Source: JAFGIT01 sp016929465 [NCBI: Candidatus Coatesbacteria bacterium] (GTDB lineage Bacteria > B130-G9). From it: a DNA stretch of 11,474 nucleotides. The notes beneath the pieces were generated by a model. The model made no database searches. It saw only the letters and a list, made by a program, of their open reading frames with translations, and had not been told where the DNA came from. The position numbers were made by a program, and so were the translations under genes. Of the stretch, positions 1-6,693 are shown piece by piece; position 1 is the stretch's first letter; the number at the start of each line of letters is the position of its first letter. The stretch covers positions 1-11,474 of the forward strand of contig JAFGIT010000359.1 of assembly GCA_016929465.1 (NCBI GenBank), read 5' to 3'.

Positions 1-2180
1 ACGTTAGTGTAGAAGGGATCGGAATAGACGCCTTCCGCGTGATAGTCATCATCACCCGATACATCGACGATCGCCCCGATGCCGAGGGTGCCGCCGAAAG
101 CCTGGCTATACTGCAGACAGTCATACGAGTCGTTCCCTTCGAGGTCCATCAGAAGGCCAAGCCCGCAGCGTGCCGCTCCCTGCGACCAATAGGCAAACTG
201 GGAGTTCGTGTCGTAAGTGTCGCCGCCCTCGTAATCGACCAGTATCCCGGCGCCGTGCCAGGCAGCTGCGATACTCGATTGGCCCCCAGAGTATTCATCG
301 CTTCCGGATAGGTCGAATATCGCGCCGATGCCGAACAGGCCGCAGCATAGGTTGAACGCCCCAGAGCCGCCGGAGTATCTGTCATTTCCGGAGATGTCTA
401 TGATCGCGCCTATCGGGTCACTGAACGATCTCGGGATTGCATGGCTTCCTATGTAGCTGTCATCCCCACCGAGGTCGATTATCAGCGAGTAGTTGTCGAA
501 AACCTGCTGGTTCCCCGTCCCGCAGATCAGGACTTCAGAATCGCCGACGCTGAATTCGATTGTATCGAATGAGGTGGGTGCGATGGTGTTAGTCTCGAGA
601 TACTCCCTTAGAGAGTCGATGGCCGAAGCCACACCCGTCAGGAATGCACTCGTTGCGCTGCCGAGGGCAGGCAGATCGGTGTGGTACATCGCGTCGAAGC
701 CGGGGGCATTTGCGTTCGAGTAATTCCACCAGGGTTCGCTGACCAGGTTGTAAAGGTCCGCGCGATCGACGTTGTCTAAACTGGCTTCAGAGATGCCGAG
801 GCTGGACGCCAGGAATGGCTTATCGAATGCCGACTCGACTGATGGAGCAGCGTTGGTCGAGGCTTCGACGATAAGTCCCACGAAATCCTGTATCTCGGCT
901 GGAAGCGTATCCCAATTGGTCTCGTCGGCTATGGTCTTGAACTCATAAACGACTGGGAGAGAGTCCTTGCCGCCAATTGGCTTCTTTCCTGCCCGGCTTT
1001 CCTCCTGCCCTTCGAAGGCGAGCAGGTCGAAGCAGTACGTCGCGCAAGCCGCCGGATCGTCGCTATTAGCGAGGAGGAAGTCGCTGACCTCGCCGGTGAA
1101 GGCCGTGATGTCGTTGACATTGCGCCATAAATCCCAGACCTGATGCAATCGAAATTCGTGGCCATAGTAGTTGCACATCTCCATTGTCTCTTCGGTATAT
1201 CCGAATGGCTCCCCCTCGTGCCCTATATTCGAGCAGACGTAATCCCAGAGGTCATCCGGCGGGATGAGGTCGATGCGTTCACCGGAAGGGCGCTCATGGA
1301 CGCCGAATGGCCATGAGACCATCTCGACATCTCTGAGCCATTCCCCGGTCGCGTCATCTACGAGCACCGCATACCAGTTGTGGATTCCCTTTGGCACCCA
1401 TTCTGCAAGTGGTATCGAATCAATCTGGTAGTCGCTGATGGAGAATCCGGGGGGAAGCGTCAGACTGGTGCCCTGGGGAATCGTGCTATATGAAGGCCAG
1501 AAGAAGAGGTCGTCGCCCAGACCAGCTGCAATGAATGCAGTAACCTGGTACTCATTATAGCCGGGATTTTCCAAGCTCGCATAGACCTCCATCGTGTCGC
1601 CTGGTAGGTAAGGCGTCATCCCATCGGGCTGTCGATTGAGGCCAAGGTTGATCGTGGGCCTCTCTTCGAAGAGGAGCTCATCGATCACCGAGGTAATCTC
1701 CTTTTCGCGACCGGTGCGATAGCCGAGCTCAATCGCCTTGATCACCCTGTCCCTGCCAATCAAATAGAACACAGGCAGATGGCCATCCTCGTCCCCACGG
1801 TACGAGGACCAGCAATTCCCCGAGCTGTCCATCGCGAGTGGGAAGTTGATGCCGTGTTCGTCGCGGAACGCGGACAGGTCGGCGGATGTATCTCCCTGAT
1901 CGACATCCACCCCGAGAACAGTCACGCCCCAGTCCTTATAGACCTGATGGACGTTCGCCTCGTATGCCGGCGCTGCCTTGATACAGCGGGAATCGCTCAC
2001 TGCAAGGCAAAAGAGGACGATGATCTGGTCGGAGTAGTCCGATAGGCTTATGGCCCCGCCCTCGAGTGCCTCAACTGTGCAATCTGTGGCAATTCCACCA
2101 ACCTCGGGAAATGCGACGGAAAGGGCTGGCGTCAGCGCAATCAGCCCAAGCAAAATCGATGCTATCGTTCTTGTCTTCAT
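1..2180 (-). CDS. Partial secreted protein: TlpA-like domain, Ig-like domain, D-x-x-G-x-D-x-Y repeats (C-terminus beyond left edge)
   Basis: The frame is open without a stop from ATG at 2180 to the window edge (726 complete codons), so the C-terminus is missing. GGAGA lies 6 nt before the ATG. Residues 1-23 form a Sec signal peptide ending S-V-A. Residues about 28-170 resemble a TlpA/AhpC-type thioredoxin fold: a strand I-I-V-L-F, C66 followed by I-K-A-A-P-A at the active-site helix, a G-V-T-V-L-G-V-D-V-D strand, and L-P136 before V-F-Y-L-I as the cis-proline loop. Where WCPPC is expected the sequence reads S-D-S-R-C, so the nucleophilic cysteine is absent. Residues 176-292 form a beta-rich Ig-like domain resembling that of the upstream gene. 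Residues 300-560 are not recognised. From about 565 six D-x-x-G-x-D-x-Y repeats follow. The protein is probably exported or surface-located; its function is unknown and thiol-redox activity is doubtful. The gene lies 76 nt after the SUMF1-like gene, probably in the same operon. Confidence 0.85.
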   Translation of the reverse strand, partial: MKTRTIASILLGLIALTPALSVAFPEVGGIATDCTVEALEGGAISLSDYSDQIIVLFCLAVSDSRCIKAAPAYEANVHQVYKDWGVTVLGVDVDQGDTSADLSAFRDEHGINFPLAMDSSGNCWSSYRGDEDGHLPVFYLIGRDRVIKAIELGYRTGREKEITSVIDELLFEERPTINLGLNRQPDGMTPYLPGDTMEVYASLENPGYNEYQVTAFIAAGLGDDLFFWPSYSTIPQGTSLTLPPGFSISDYQIDSIPLAEWVPKGIHNWYAVLVDDATGEWLRDVEMVSWPFGVHERPSGERIDLIPPDDLWDYVCSNIGHEGEPFGYTEETMEMCNYYGHEFRLHQVWDLWRNVNDITAFTGEVSDFLLANSDDPAACATYCFDLLAFEGQEESRAGKKPIGGKDSLPVVYEFKTIADETNWDTLPAEIQDFVGLIVEASTNAAPSVESAFDKPFLASSLGISEASLDNVDRADLYNLVSEPWWNYSNANAPGFDAMYHTDLPALGSATSAFLTGVASAIDSLREYLETNTIAPTSFDTIEFSVGDSEVLICGTGNQQVFDNYSLIIDLGGDDSYIGSHAIPRSFSDPIGAIIDISGNDRYSGGSGAFNLCCGLFGIGAIFDLSGSDEYSGGQSSIAAAWHGAGILVDYEGGDTYDTNSQFAYWSQGAARCGLGLLMDLEGNDSYDCLQYSQAFGGTLGIGAIVDVSGDDDYHAEGVYSDPFYTN
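3..488 (-). repeat. Six in-frame D-x-x-G-x-D-x-Y repeats, 26-30 residues apart
   Basis: Within the partial secreted protein the motif recurs with its first Asp at residues 569, 595, 623, 649, 679 and 706. Examples are D-L-G-G-D-D-S-Y, D-I-S-G-N-D-R-Y, D-L-S-G-S-D-E-Y, D-Y-E-G-G-D-T-Y, D-L-E-G-N-D-S-Y and D-V-S-G-D-D-D-Y. Most copies are preceded by a short G-x-G-A-I-(I/V/F) strand. Regular spacing and alternating strand/turn character suggest a beta-solenoid. The acidic turns could bind calcium, by analogy with RTX repeats, but that is inference. The array may continue beyond the left edge. The repeats are diverged at the DNA level. Confidence 0.8.
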
Positions 2181-2256
2181 CAATATCTCCAAATTAACTG
2201 TGAATATTCATCTATTGCATGATGCGTACGGCAGCTTTGGGAGTCATGTGAACTAG

Positions 2257-3516
2257 TCAATTCGACCTTCGCGCTATACGGAAACCTATGCTGAAATTCC
2301 TGTATTCCGGCTGAAGCCACCCGCGGTTTGCCGAACGGCACCTGGTGTCGTAGTCGTCCCATGCCCCACCCCGTATAACGCGGGAATCGCCTGTTTCGGG
2401 GCCAGTTGGATTCTCGTCCGGATTTGGTCTGGTGTTGTAGTAGTTGAATGCATACCAGTCAGTGCACCATTCCGAGATATTGCCGGACATGTCATAGAGA
2501 CCAGTAGTTGTCGGAATTAGCTGTCCGACGGGCTGAGGGCCAGAGAATTCCGCGTGGGGCTCCGTCCATCGACTGTTGTATGCATTCTTGTCATACCAGC
2601 AGTATTGCTTCATGACATCCTCGCTGCTGCTGTCACCCCAATAAAAGCGGGTAGTCATGCTGTCGCGGCACGCATACTCCCACTCGGCGGCAGTCGGAAG
2701 GCGATAGCCGTCCGCGGCGTAGTCACAGGTGACATCGGCGCCGATTATGTGATTGCCGTCATATCTCAAATTCGTCAGCTGGTAGCAGTGAGCGGCTCCG
2801 GCCATCTGGGACATCTCGTTGCAGAAACTCGCGCAGTCAAACCAGGTCACTCGCTCAACGGGCTGATCGGCACCATCAAACCAGGAATCGTTCCATCCCA
2901 TGACCTTCTCCCATTGCGCCTGAGTGATCTCGGTCTGGGAGATCTGGAAGGCAGACATTTTGACCGTGCGCGGCGGTGCTTCATCATCATCCCGGCCGGG
3001 CTCAGTGAACGGTGAGCCCATCACGAACTCGCCGGAAGGTATCGTAACCATGGTAATGTCGGTCGAAGGGCCTGTTCCAGAGCCGTATTTGAACGGCGCC
3101 AGGTCGGCGTTTGCCACCCATTCGAATGTGCCGGGATAGGTCAGAAGCGCGGCGAAGCTGTAATCTCCCTCCACATCAATCGGTGGAGAAGCGCTGGGCA
3201 AGTCGATCATCCAGAACGACGTCGGAGGCAGATCGAACCAGGCCGGAACGAATATGCCCATGATCCATGGCTCAATCGAACTGCTCCAACCGTCATATTG
3301 ATAGGACCAGATCGAGCCACTCGGCAAAATCAGCCCGACATAGACATCGACGGATATATCCTCGCTGTCGTTGATTGCCGACAAGAAGACCTCGATGGTG
3401 TCGCCGGATTCATACTCGTCTCGAGCTATATCTACGACGACGAACGGCGCTGCATATATCACGGTCGAGATGACAAGAATGCAGATTGACGCGACGCGTG
3501 CGACAATAGTCCTCAT
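2257..3516 (-). CDS. Secreted SUMF1/FGE-fold protein with N-terminal Ig-like domain
   Basis: 419 aa from ATG at 3516. An upstream in-frame start at 3621 is rejected because GGAGGGAG sits just before 3516 and the product then begins with a clean signal peptide (residues 1-23, core I-C-I-L-V-I, ending Y-A-A). Residues 25-143 are an Ig-like domain with G-D-T-I-E-V-F. Residues 154-416 are a formylglycine-generating-enzyme/SUMF1 fold: M-V-T-I-P-S-G-E-F-V-M-G, P-V-E-R-V-T-W, Y-R-L-P-T-A-A-E-W-E-Y-A, G-L-Y-D-M-S-G-N-I-S-E-W, R-G-G-A-W and I-G-F-R. True FGE has two catalytic cysteines after the G-G-S motif. Here that stretch reads G-G-A-W-D-D-Y-D-T-R-C, with only C393, at the position typical of non-FGE family members. 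It is therefore probably not a sulfatase-maturing enzyme; a binding, scaffold or other role is more likely. It appears to be the first gene of an operon with the repeat protein downstream. Confidence 0.9.
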   Translation of the reverse strand: MRTIVARVASICILVISTVIYAAPFVVVDIARDEYESGDTIEVFLSAINDSEDISVDVYVGLILPSGSIWSYQYDGWSSSIEPWIMGIFVPAWFDLPPTSFWMIDLPSASPPIDVEGDYSFAALLTYPGTFEWVANADLAPFKYGSGTGPSTDITMVTIPSGEFVMGSPFTEPGRDDDEAPPRTVKMSAFQISQTEITQAQWEKVMGWNDSWFDGADQPVERVTWFDCASFCNEMSQMAGAAHCYQLTNLRYDGNHIIGADVTCDYAADGYRLPTAAEWEYACRDSMTTRFYWGDSSSEDVMKQYCWYDKNAYNSRWTEPHAEFSGPQPVGQLIPTTTGLYDMSGNISEWCTDWYAFNYYNTRPNPDENPTGPETGDSRVIRGGAWDDYDTRCRSANRGWLQPEYRNFSIGFRIARRSN

Positions 3517-3592
3517 TTGGCTCTCCCTCCGACGGTAATGGATTTCAACTCGCCCAGAATTAACAGTCAAAATCGAGTAGTACCCTGCACCT

Positions 3593-3621
3593 ATATTATG
3601 TTCATAGTACAACGAGTGCAA
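3593..3621 (-). promoter_or_regulatory. Possible sigma70-type promoter for the SUMF1-like gene
   Basis: On the minus strand TTGCAC (3616-3621) and TAATAT (3593-3598) are separated by 17 nt, inside an AT-rich stretch 77 nt upstream of the ATG at 3516. The -35 matches 3 of 6 and the -10 matches 4 of 6 consensus positions, so support is modest. A competing pair nearer the gene, TTGACT with 17 nt to TGAAAT, is comparable. Confidence 0.3.
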
Positions 3622-3669
3622 TATACGGCCCCGGTTTGGATCCGACCGAGACCATTGCCTTATTAGCGT

Positions 3670-3702
3670 TCGAACTCCCTGGTGTCACCGATGGAGGTTC
3701 GA
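3670..3702. promoter_or_regulatory. Nested imperfect palindrome, candidate operator
   Basis: The outer arms TCGAAC (3670-3675) and GTTCGA (3697-3702), the middle arms TCC (3676-3678) and GGA (3693-3695), and the inner core GGTGTCACC (3681-3689) share one centre near 3685-3686. There is a one-base bulge on the right and a short asymmetric internal loop. The position between two divergent genes fits a site for a dimeric regulator. No protein can be assigned to it. Confidence 0.35.
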
Positions 3703-3743
3703 GGATATCGCCTAATTTCAATTCGGTGGAGCCGCGAAAGGGA

Positions 3744-3772
3744 TTGCGGGTGTCTAGCTTCCAGTGTAAATT
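3744..3772 (+). promoter_or_regulatory. Weak candidate promoter for the SGNH-like gene
   Basis: TTGCGG (3744-3749), a 17-nt spacer and TAAATT (3767-3772) lie upstream of the plus-strand gene. Only 3 of 6 and 4 of 6 consensus positions match. If it is used, transcription would begin near 3779, just ahead of the hairpin at 3782-3800. Confidence 0.2.
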
Positions 3773-3781
3773 AGGAGGTCT

Positions 3782-3800
3782 ATTCCCGGGCCCGGGGAAT
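3782..3800. other. GC-rich hairpin in the probable 5' leader of the SGNH-like gene
   Basis: ATTCCC (3782-3787) pairs with GGGAAT (3795-3800) around GGGCCCG. The core CCCGGGCCCGGG is also a perfect 12-nt palindrome, so alternative foldings exist. It lies 55 nt before the TTG start and is not followed by a T-run, so it is unlikely to be a terminator. Confidence 0.4.
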
Positions 3801-3855
3801 TTGGAAAGCGACTATTCTGGTTGGACATCCGAGAAATGAAAGGAGAGCTGCAGCC

Positions 3856-5127
3856 TTGAGCATCGCCGGCAAGAGCAAGAAGTACGCCATGAACCTGCTG
3901 GTTCTAGTCATATCGCTGTTAGTCTCCTCGCTGGTTGCAGAGTTGGTGCTGCACATTTTCGTTGCGGGCGGTCCGCCGAAGGTACCTACGCAGTTCTTCG
4001 AGTACAATGCAGAGCTCGGCTGGAGCAAGATCCCCAATAGGGACGGCTGGTATATGAGCCCAGAATATACCGTTCACAAGAAGATGAACTCCAAGGGCCT
4101 CAGGGGGCCTGAATGCCCATATCAGAAACCCGAGAATGAATACAGGATCCTCTGCCTGGGGGATTCATATTGCGAGGGCATTTCGGTCGATATCGATGAC
4201 CTCTTCATCACGAGGCTCGAGGAAGCGCTCAATGATCGCGATGACGGGCGTGACTACCGAGTAATCAACGGCGGGACATCGGCGTATAGCAATGATCAGG
4301 AGCTCCTTTTCTTTGAAATCGAGGGGCATAAATATAATCCTGACCTGGTGATATTGCTCGTTTGCTTGAACGACATCTGGCACAACATCCGAAATCACTA
4401 CGGGATATGGCCAAAGCCGGTATTCGAGATTGATGATGGCGAGCTCAAACTCACGAACTCGCCGGTGCCTGAGTTCGTCATTCCGGAGGCCGAGCCTCCT
4501 GATGAGGTCGCAATGAAATTCACAGCTCCCGCGATCAAGGAGTGGCTCAATGAGAACTCCCGGATTTACTCATTCATTCGGAGAAATGTCAGAAGCAGCG
4601 ACTGGCTGTATAGAGTTGCGCTGAAGCTGGGATTGGCGCATAAGATCGAGGCCCCCGATATGCCTCCTATAGAGGGCGTTCCCGCTGTATCGCCACTCCC
4701 CGAGGAATATAAGGTCTGGAATAAGACCCCTCCTCCGGATATAAAGCGGGCCTGGCTGGTGACCGAGGCGATACTTGCGCGGCTCAAGCGAAAGGTAAGG
4801 GCCGCCGGGGCAGAACTACTCGTCTTCTATATTCCGGATAAGGGCAGCGTCGAGGAGAAGCCCATGAGGACGACGATGCAAAATTATGGGCTGACCGATG
4901 AGCATTTCGATCTAACCAAGCCCGCCAAGGACATCAAGGCGATCTGCGATAGGCTCTCGATCTCCTGCATCGAGCCCACTGAGCAATTCCGACAGGAAGC
5001 GCTTCGTCTCGGAAAGCTGGACAGGGGCCTCCACTTCAAATTCGACGGTCATTGGTCCAAAGATGGCAACCGGTTCGTCGCAAAAATTCTGCAGGATGAG
5101 ATCGAGGGCAGATTCCTGAAGAAATGA
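3856..5127 (+). CDS. Membrane-anchored SGNH/GDSL-hydrolase-like protein
   Basis: 423 aa from TTG at 3856, with AAGGAG about 10 nt upstream. The first in-frame ATG (3889) would start inside the n-region of the membrane segment, so TTG is preferred. Residues 12-36 are one hydrophobic anchor, leaving the rest outside the cytoplasm. SGNH landmarks appear in order: block I L-C-L-G-D-S104-Y with the nucleophilic Ser, G140 in V-I-N-G-G-T-S, the oxyanion Asn in C-L-N172-D, and block V F-D397-G-H399-W. The segment N-S-K-G-L-R-G before block I is typical of anchored SGNH proteins. The family removes or transfers acyl groups, often acetyl, on polysaccharides and other substrates. The late D-G-H-W-S-K-D-G pattern recalls AlgJ/AlgX-like O-acetylation proteins, but no MBOAT acyltransferase partner is visible here. 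The substrate is unknown. Its 3' end faces the moa operon. Confidence 0.85.
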   Translation: MSIAGKSKKYAMNLLVLVISLLVSSLVAELVLHIFVAGGPPKVPTQFFEYNAELGWSKIPNRDGWYMSPEYTVHKKMNSKGLRGPECPYQKPENEYRILCLGDSYCEGISVDIDDLFITRLEEALNDRDDGRDYRVINGGTSAYSNDQELLFFEIEGHKYNPDLVILLVCLNDIWHNIRNHYGIWPKPVFEIDDGELKLTNSPVPEFVIPEAEPPDEVAMKFTAPAIKEWLNENSRIYSFIRRNVRSSDWLYRVALKLGLAHKIEAPDMPPIEGVPAVSPLPEEYKVWNKTPPPDIKRAWLVTEAILARLKRKVRAAGAELLVFYIPDKGSVEEKPMRTTMQNYGLTDEHFDLTKPAKDIKAICDRLSISCIEPTEQFRQEALRLGKLDRGLHFKFDGHWSKDGNRFVAKILQDEIEGRFLKK

Positions 5128-5135
5128 ATTGATTG

Positions 5136-5186
5136 CTGATTGGGGATTTTGAATTGCGGATTAGACGGTGCCGAATCCCCTATCAG
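5136..5186. terminator. Long stem-loop between convergent genes, possible bidirectional terminator
   Basis: CTGATTGGGGATT (5136-5148) pairs with AATCCCCTATCAG (5174-5186), with 12 of 13 positions complementary and a 25-nt loop. It starts 9 nt after the SGNH-like gene and ends 37 nt before the stop of the MOSC/MogA gene. The location fits a terminator serving both genes, but neither side has a clear T-run and the loop is long. The left arm and loop (5131-5163) also show an ATTGC-x-GATT type repetition. Confidence 0.4.
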
Positions 5187-5223
5187 TCAGGTGACTACGG
5201 CTCGCATCTGCCCTTTGATTGAA

Positions 5224-6183
5224 CTAGAGCGATGCGTGGGGATCGATGCCGTTTACCGTGAGAATCAGATGCTCCATCGTCTTGAGTATCTCGCCCATGT
5301 ATTCATCTACGGCCCTGACGCTTCCAGGTAGCGAATAGACCAGCATCTTCCCTATCACGCCGGCCACAGCGCGGCTCAAGAGAGCGTTTGGCTTTTCCGT
5401 GCCGTATTTAATACGAATGTGCTCCATTATTCCGGGAATGAGCTTGTCGCAGAGCTCCGCCATCACGTCTGGCGTATGATCTCTGGGCCCAAGGCCGGTT
5501 CCGCCGGTCGTTATCAAGACGTCAATCCCATCGCTCTCAGCGGCCCTGATGCGGTCCCTCAGCTCAACCGGATCGTCCGACTGGATATTATTTTCTATGT
5601 TGAACCACCAGCGACTTGGCCCCAGCCAATCCTCGAGAGCGGCTGATACCCGGGGACCACTCCTATCTTCATATTCCCCCCGACTTGCGCGGTCGCTCAG
5701 CGTGATAACCAGGAAAGATAGCGGCCTTGGATAGTGTTTGATCATGTCTCCGGCCCTTACCTCGCCGGGAAAGAGCGTCCTGCAGAAAATGCCCTCCTTC
5801 GGCATGACACACTTTCCCACCTGCTGGAATATTGCGCAGCCGTCGGGATGACATGCTTTGCCGATCTGCGTGACCTCCAGGGAGACTCCTGCGACCTCAA
5901 ATCTATCGAAGATCCCGACATGAGACAGGTCGATTCCGCGGGTAGTGATGTTCTCCGCGAATTCCCCGGGATGGAATTCCCTCCCGACGCGCTCCGAGAA
6001 TCGCTCGATGCTCTCCATGCTTAGCAAACTGACCTGTCTGTGCCAATTCCCGGCATGGGCATCGGCTCTGATTCCATTTGCATCTATCGAGATCTGTGGG
6101 GCTGGCTTCTTCACGGTGCCCTTTTCAGTCGAGATGTTTACGGAAGCCACCTTGCCCTCTTGCATGGAACGCTTATTGTGCAT
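5224..6183 (-). CDS. MOSC domain fused to MogA/MoaB-type molybdopterin adenylyltransferase
   Basis: 319 aa from ATG at 6183, with AAGGAG 5 nt upstream. Residues 11-150 are a MOSC domain: D-A-H-A-G-N-W-H-R-Q-V-S-L-L, G-E-F-A-E-N-I-T-T, V-T-Q-I-G-K-A-C111-H, C116, and V-G-K-C-V-M-P-K-E-G-I-F. Residues 155-310 are a MogA/MoaB domain: I-T-L-S-D-R-A-S-R-G, T-T-G-G-T-G (225-230) followed by R-D236-H-T-P-D-V, and S-L-P-G-S (284-288). MogA-type domains transfer AMP from ATP to molybdopterin, preparing it for molybdate insertion by MoeA. MOSC domains act in sulfur or molybdenum-cofactor handling; the exact role here is inferred. It is the last gene of a moaA-moaC-fusion operon, starting 28 nt after moaC. 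Both halves look complete, so this is a true fusion and not a frameshift product. The protein is expected to be cytoplasmic. Confidence 0.93.
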   Translation of the reverse strand: MHNKRSMQEGKVASVNISTEKGTVKKPAPQISIDANGIRADAHAGNWHRQVSLLSMESIERFSERVGREFHPGEFAENITTRGIDLSHVGIFDRFEVAGVSLEVTQIGKACHPDGCAIFQQVGKCVMPKEGIFCRTLFPGEVRAGDMIKHYPRPLSFLVITLSDRASRGEYEDRSGPRVSAALEDWLGPSRWWFNIENNIQSDDPVELRDRIRAAESDGIDVLITTGGTGLGPRDHTPDVMAELCDKLIPGIMEHIRIKYGTEKPNALLSRAVAGVIGKMLVYSLPGSVRAVDEYMGEILKTMEHLILTVNGIDPHASL

Positions 6184-6211
6184 CGCTACTCCTTCTAACC
6201 CGGCTACCCTT

Positions 6212-6691
6212 CTATTCTGCGACTTTGCCAGTCTGATCGAGTTCTCTCTTGATCTTCTCCAGCACGACGATATCGCCGATTCTCATGTTCTTATCCACTG
6301 CCTTGCACATGTCGTAAACTGTTAGCAGAGCAACCGAGACCGCGGTCAGTGCCTCCATCTCGATGCCAGTCCTGGCAATGCACGAGACCTGGCTTTCGAC
6401 CCGGACGCCGTCATCGAGTAGTTCTGCCTTCACCTCGACCTTCGTGATTGGCAGCGGGTGACACAGAGGGATTAGCTCGAAGGTCTTTTTCGCTGCCTGG
6501 ATTCCGGCGATCTCCGCTGTTGCGAGCACTCCGCCCTTCTTCATCTTGTTCTTCGCTATCAGCTCGACGGTCTCGCTCAAGAGGTCAATTCGGCCCTCCG
6601 CCCGCGCGATCCTCAGCATGGGTGGTTTCCCGCTCACATCGACCATTCTAGCGCGGCCTTTGTCGTCCGTATGGGAGAACTCAGCGGTCAT
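6212..6691 (-). CDS. moaC: Cyclic pyranopterin monophosphate synthase MoaC
   Basis: 159 aa from ATG at 6691. A GTG at 6697 is in frame but directly abuts the Shine-Dalgarno, whereas GGAGG (6698-6702) is 6 nt from the ATG. MoaC converts the 3',8-cyclo-GTP intermediate made by MoaA into cyclic pyranopterin monophosphate, the first stable pterin of molybdenum-cofactor synthesis. Family signatures run the whole length: F-S-H-T-D-D-K-G-R-A-R-M-V-D-V, K-K-G-G-V-L-A-T-A-x-I-A-G, E-L-I-P-L-C-H-P-L-P, G-I-E-M-E-A-L-T-A-V-S-V-A and Y-D127-M-C-K130-A-V-D-K, which holds the catalytic Asp and Lys. Length is normal for the family. The ATG lies 2 nt beyond the moaA stop codon, so the two genes are probably translationally coupled. 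Confidence 0.97.
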   Translation of the reverse strand: MTAEFSHTDDKGRARMVDVSGKPPMLRIARAEGRIDLLSETVELIAKNKMKKGGVLATAEIAGIQAAKKTFELIPLCHPLPITKVEVKAELLDDGVRVESQVSCIARTGIEMEALTAVSVALLTVYDMCKAVDKNMRIGDIVVLEKIKRELDQTGKVAE

Positions 6692-6693
6692 TA

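Larger units (their letters stand above)
3517..3855. other. Divergent intergenic region with two palindromes
   Basis: These 339 bp separate two divergent genes and hold no convincing coding frame. The region contains weak promoter-like pairs on both strands, an imperfect 33-nt palindrome near the middle (3670-3702), an AGGAGGT element at 3773-3779 with no start codon in range, and a GC-rich hairpin (3782-3800). The Shine-Dalgarno of the plus-strand gene (AAGGAG) is at its right end. A TTG-started frame at 3636-3839 has no ribosome site and no recognisable features. Confidence 0.6.

Noticed and set aside
2554-3015. Plus-strand 153-residue open frame
   Set aside because: It lies antisense inside the SUMF1-like gene, has no family motifs, and the minus-strand frame carries the full SUMF1 signatures.
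3514-3621. N-terminal extension of the SUMF1-like protein from 3621
   Set aside because: The 35 extra residues would precede a clear signal peptide, and the strong Shine-Dalgarno supports the start at 3516.
3693-3702. GGAGGTTCGA resembling a tRNA T-arm
   Set aside because: No matching T-stem, anticodon arm or acceptor stem can be drawn around it; it is one arm of the local palindrome.
3636-3839. TTG-started 67-residue frame in the divergent intergenic region
   Set aside because: No Shine-Dalgarno, no domain or signal peptide, and it runs across the palindromes and candidate promoter.
3836-3859. Mini-ORF of seven codons overlapping the TTG start of the SGNH-like gene
   Set aside because: The overlap looks like a coupling leader peptide, but no ribosome site lies at proper distance upstream; AAGGAG inside it serves the TTG start.
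5945-6325. Plus-strand 126-residue open frame
   Set aside because: It is antisense across the moaC and MOSC/MogA genes, with no ribosome site or recognisable domain.
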